Shown here in pieces: positions 62,567 to 64,000 of a stretch of 64,000 nucleotides of DNA. Source of the DNA: Anticarsia gemmatalis (lineage: Eukaryota > Arthropoda > Insecta > Lepidoptera > Erebidae); the NCBI RefSeq assembly GCF_050436995.1, contig NC_134747.1, forward strand, positions 6,889,501 through 6,953,500, read 5' to 3'. The notes beneath the pieces were generated by a model that saw only the letters and a program-made list of their open reading frames with translations, did no database searches and was not told the DNA's origin. The number at the start of each line of letters is the position of its first letter. The first letter of the stretch is position 1. The translations under genes were made by a program, and so were the position numbers.

Positions 62567-63806
62567 CTACTTAATATTTAAATTTCACGCCATGATGGTA
62601 CTGAACTACTTTAAGTGATTTTATTGTTTGTGTACTTAAGTAAATGAAAAACTGATCTGTGATTTTAAATAATACCAAATGACTATACAAGGTACAAATA
62701 GTTTAATTGAACAATGTTTGTTCTAATATTTATAGGTAGAAAATTTGATCTGTGATTTGTTGCCATAATTACTTTAAGAATCATGATTATGATAATAAAA
62801 ATAATATGTTTTTAAACCAACAAGCTCTTTGATTTCATATGATCAGAAAGTACATTTAATACCTAGATATACATATATTATATTTTTATTAGGTCATTGT
62901 AATAATAATTCCCAACGAACATTTGAGCGTGACTGTACGAACACAGTTTAGGTGTAATACGTTTAATAAAGGAGGTCATCGATACGTATGAATCCGTCGC
63001 TTTTTTGTAGTCATTCGAATTTGGTCGGATAACCTGCGCTGAATAACTGTTTTGGTTTGGTATTAATATTTACTTAACACGAAACAGTTGAAGCTGGATA
63101 TTTTTACTATATATTATTTGATAAATGCACTAATTTTTGGTTTACATCTACACATCTTAGGTTGAGCCACTTTCTTGTTTGTTGGCGTCAAAGTTATGAT
63201 GCCGTCGTTTCGACTTTTAGGAATATTATTCATTAACGCTTGTAGGTTCTGTTTTGAAACTTTTTATGGTAATTATAAACAACAAGATGGAACGAATACA
63301 GTTTTTAGCGAGCTTATACGTCTTCTCATTTAGGCGCTACAATATTATTTTAAGTTTTCAATAAAGCGCGATTACTTGAAAATTATAAATATTATCTGGC
63401 ATCTAATTATGTCACAAATATGCACTAATTAAGAGCTATTCGTGTATGTTCATTCTACAGGCGCACATAAAATGGTCTTAGAGATACACGAATTCGCAAA
63501 ACGTTACTGCAGCGAGAAACGCAATATCTCGAAAACCTGAAGACGCACAAATTATATTTATGGCGCACATACTTGCACAAATATAAGCTCTCTGCCCATG
63601 TATGTATTTTATCTCTCCGATAATTCGTCTAGAATTTTCTTGCTAGAACAACGTTACTCCAGCAGGAATCGTTTTTACGTTTTTTTTTCAAAACTACAAC
63701 ACGCACAATTTTTTTATGCGGCGCACATTTACAGCAGATTGCGCACTAATTATACGTTCTACTTATATCACTCTAGGTGACACTTTCTTGCTGGCGTAAC
63801 GTACAC
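62560..63806 (-). repeat. Right inverted arm of the foldback element
   Basis: Reverse complement of 60769-62015 at about 99.6% identity. The core ORF overlaps its inner seven bases. Confidence 0.85.
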
Positions 63807-63815
63807 TAAATTGGT

Positions 63816-64000
63816 TTATTTGATAATTTTAAATAAACACAGATGGGTATTATCTTAAATGCTTTTCTTACAACTAATGATTGAGAATCTTACAAATTAA
63901 TGTTAAAGCAGAGTATTGTGTACTTTTTGCTAAAGAATTTGTTCATAAAATCTAAAAAAATAATCTAATAGTAGCCTACAGTTCTTCGTGCTTATTCTTT
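63816..64000. other. Right-end flank
   Basis: AT-rich single-copy-looking sequence after the foldback element. Nothing recognisable. Confidence 0.4.

Larger units (their letters stand above)
60769..63806. mobile_element. Foldback MULE-like transposon, 3,038 bp
   Basis: Two inverted arms of 1,247 bp each (60769-62015 and 62560-63806) flank a 544-bp core. Mirror positions add up to 124,575 along the whole arm, so there are no net indels. By eye I find five substitutions (61185, 61354, 61405, 61565, 61731 on the left), about 99.6% identity. A 9-bp direct repeat TAAATTGGT abuts both ends (60760-60768, 63807-63815). Arms begin GTGTACGTTACG. A 9-bp duplication with very long inverted ends is typical of Mutator-like elements, including the Rehavkus and Phantom groups. 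No transposase is present, so the element is non-autonomous. Near-identical arms and an intact duplication indicate a recent insertion. Confidence 0.85.

Noticed and set aside
1..64000. CRISPR arrays, operons or horizontally acquired bacterial genes
   Set aside because: No regularly spaced repeats, no bacterial-style gene packing, and every conserved gene is a spliced or typical animal gene.

Overview
The window is nuclear DNA from an insect, almost certainly a moth or butterfly (Lepidoptera). It is AT-rich with short GT-AG introns. It holds several tRNA-derived SINEs of lepidopteran type and many copies of the TAGGTACCTA-type simple motif common in moth genomes. All conserved genes are typical insect or animal genes split into exons; I see no bacterial or viral genes. 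Splice sites were placed by hand. For each multi-exon model the coding exon lengths sum to a multiple of three and the joined protein matches its family along its length.

Layout, left to right. 1-1905 is non-coding. 1906-8694 (minus) is a 13-exon carnitine O-acetyltransferase with a peroxisomal SKL C-terminus and a 718-bp hAT-like MITE in one intron. 11509-12456 (minus) is intronless WDR82, a SET1/COMPASS subunit. Divergent from it, 15669-30192 (plus) is kismet, the CHD7-type chromatin remodeler, in 15 coding exons (about 3,724 aa). 33290-36474 (plus) is the golgin GM130. 39794-42703 (minus) is phosphatidylserine synthase 1. 47544-52586 (minus) is the plasmanylethanolamine desaturase (TMEM189/Kua, PEDS1). 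55166-56737 (plus) is a leucine-rich-repeat protein of unknown role. 57660-58557 (minus) is the N-terminal methyltransferase NTMT1. 59352-60444 (plus) is ribosomal protein L35, with a candidate C/D snoRNA in its first intron. The right end, 60769-63806, is a recent 3,038-bp foldback transposon with 1,247-bp inverted arms, a 9-bp target duplication and a core carrying a fragment of a ubiquitin-specific-protease-like protein.

The genes do not form one pathway. Two themes recur: chromatin control (WDR82 and kismet side by side) and lipid or acyl metabolism (carnitine acetyltransferase, PS synthase, plasmalogen desaturase). The space between genes holds small non-autonomous DNA transposons, SINEs, LINE relics and hairpins. 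The most unusual objects are the foldback element with a captured peptidase-like fragment, the hAT-like MITE built from a GGCTTTTAGGC-type internal repeat, and the snoRNA candidate.
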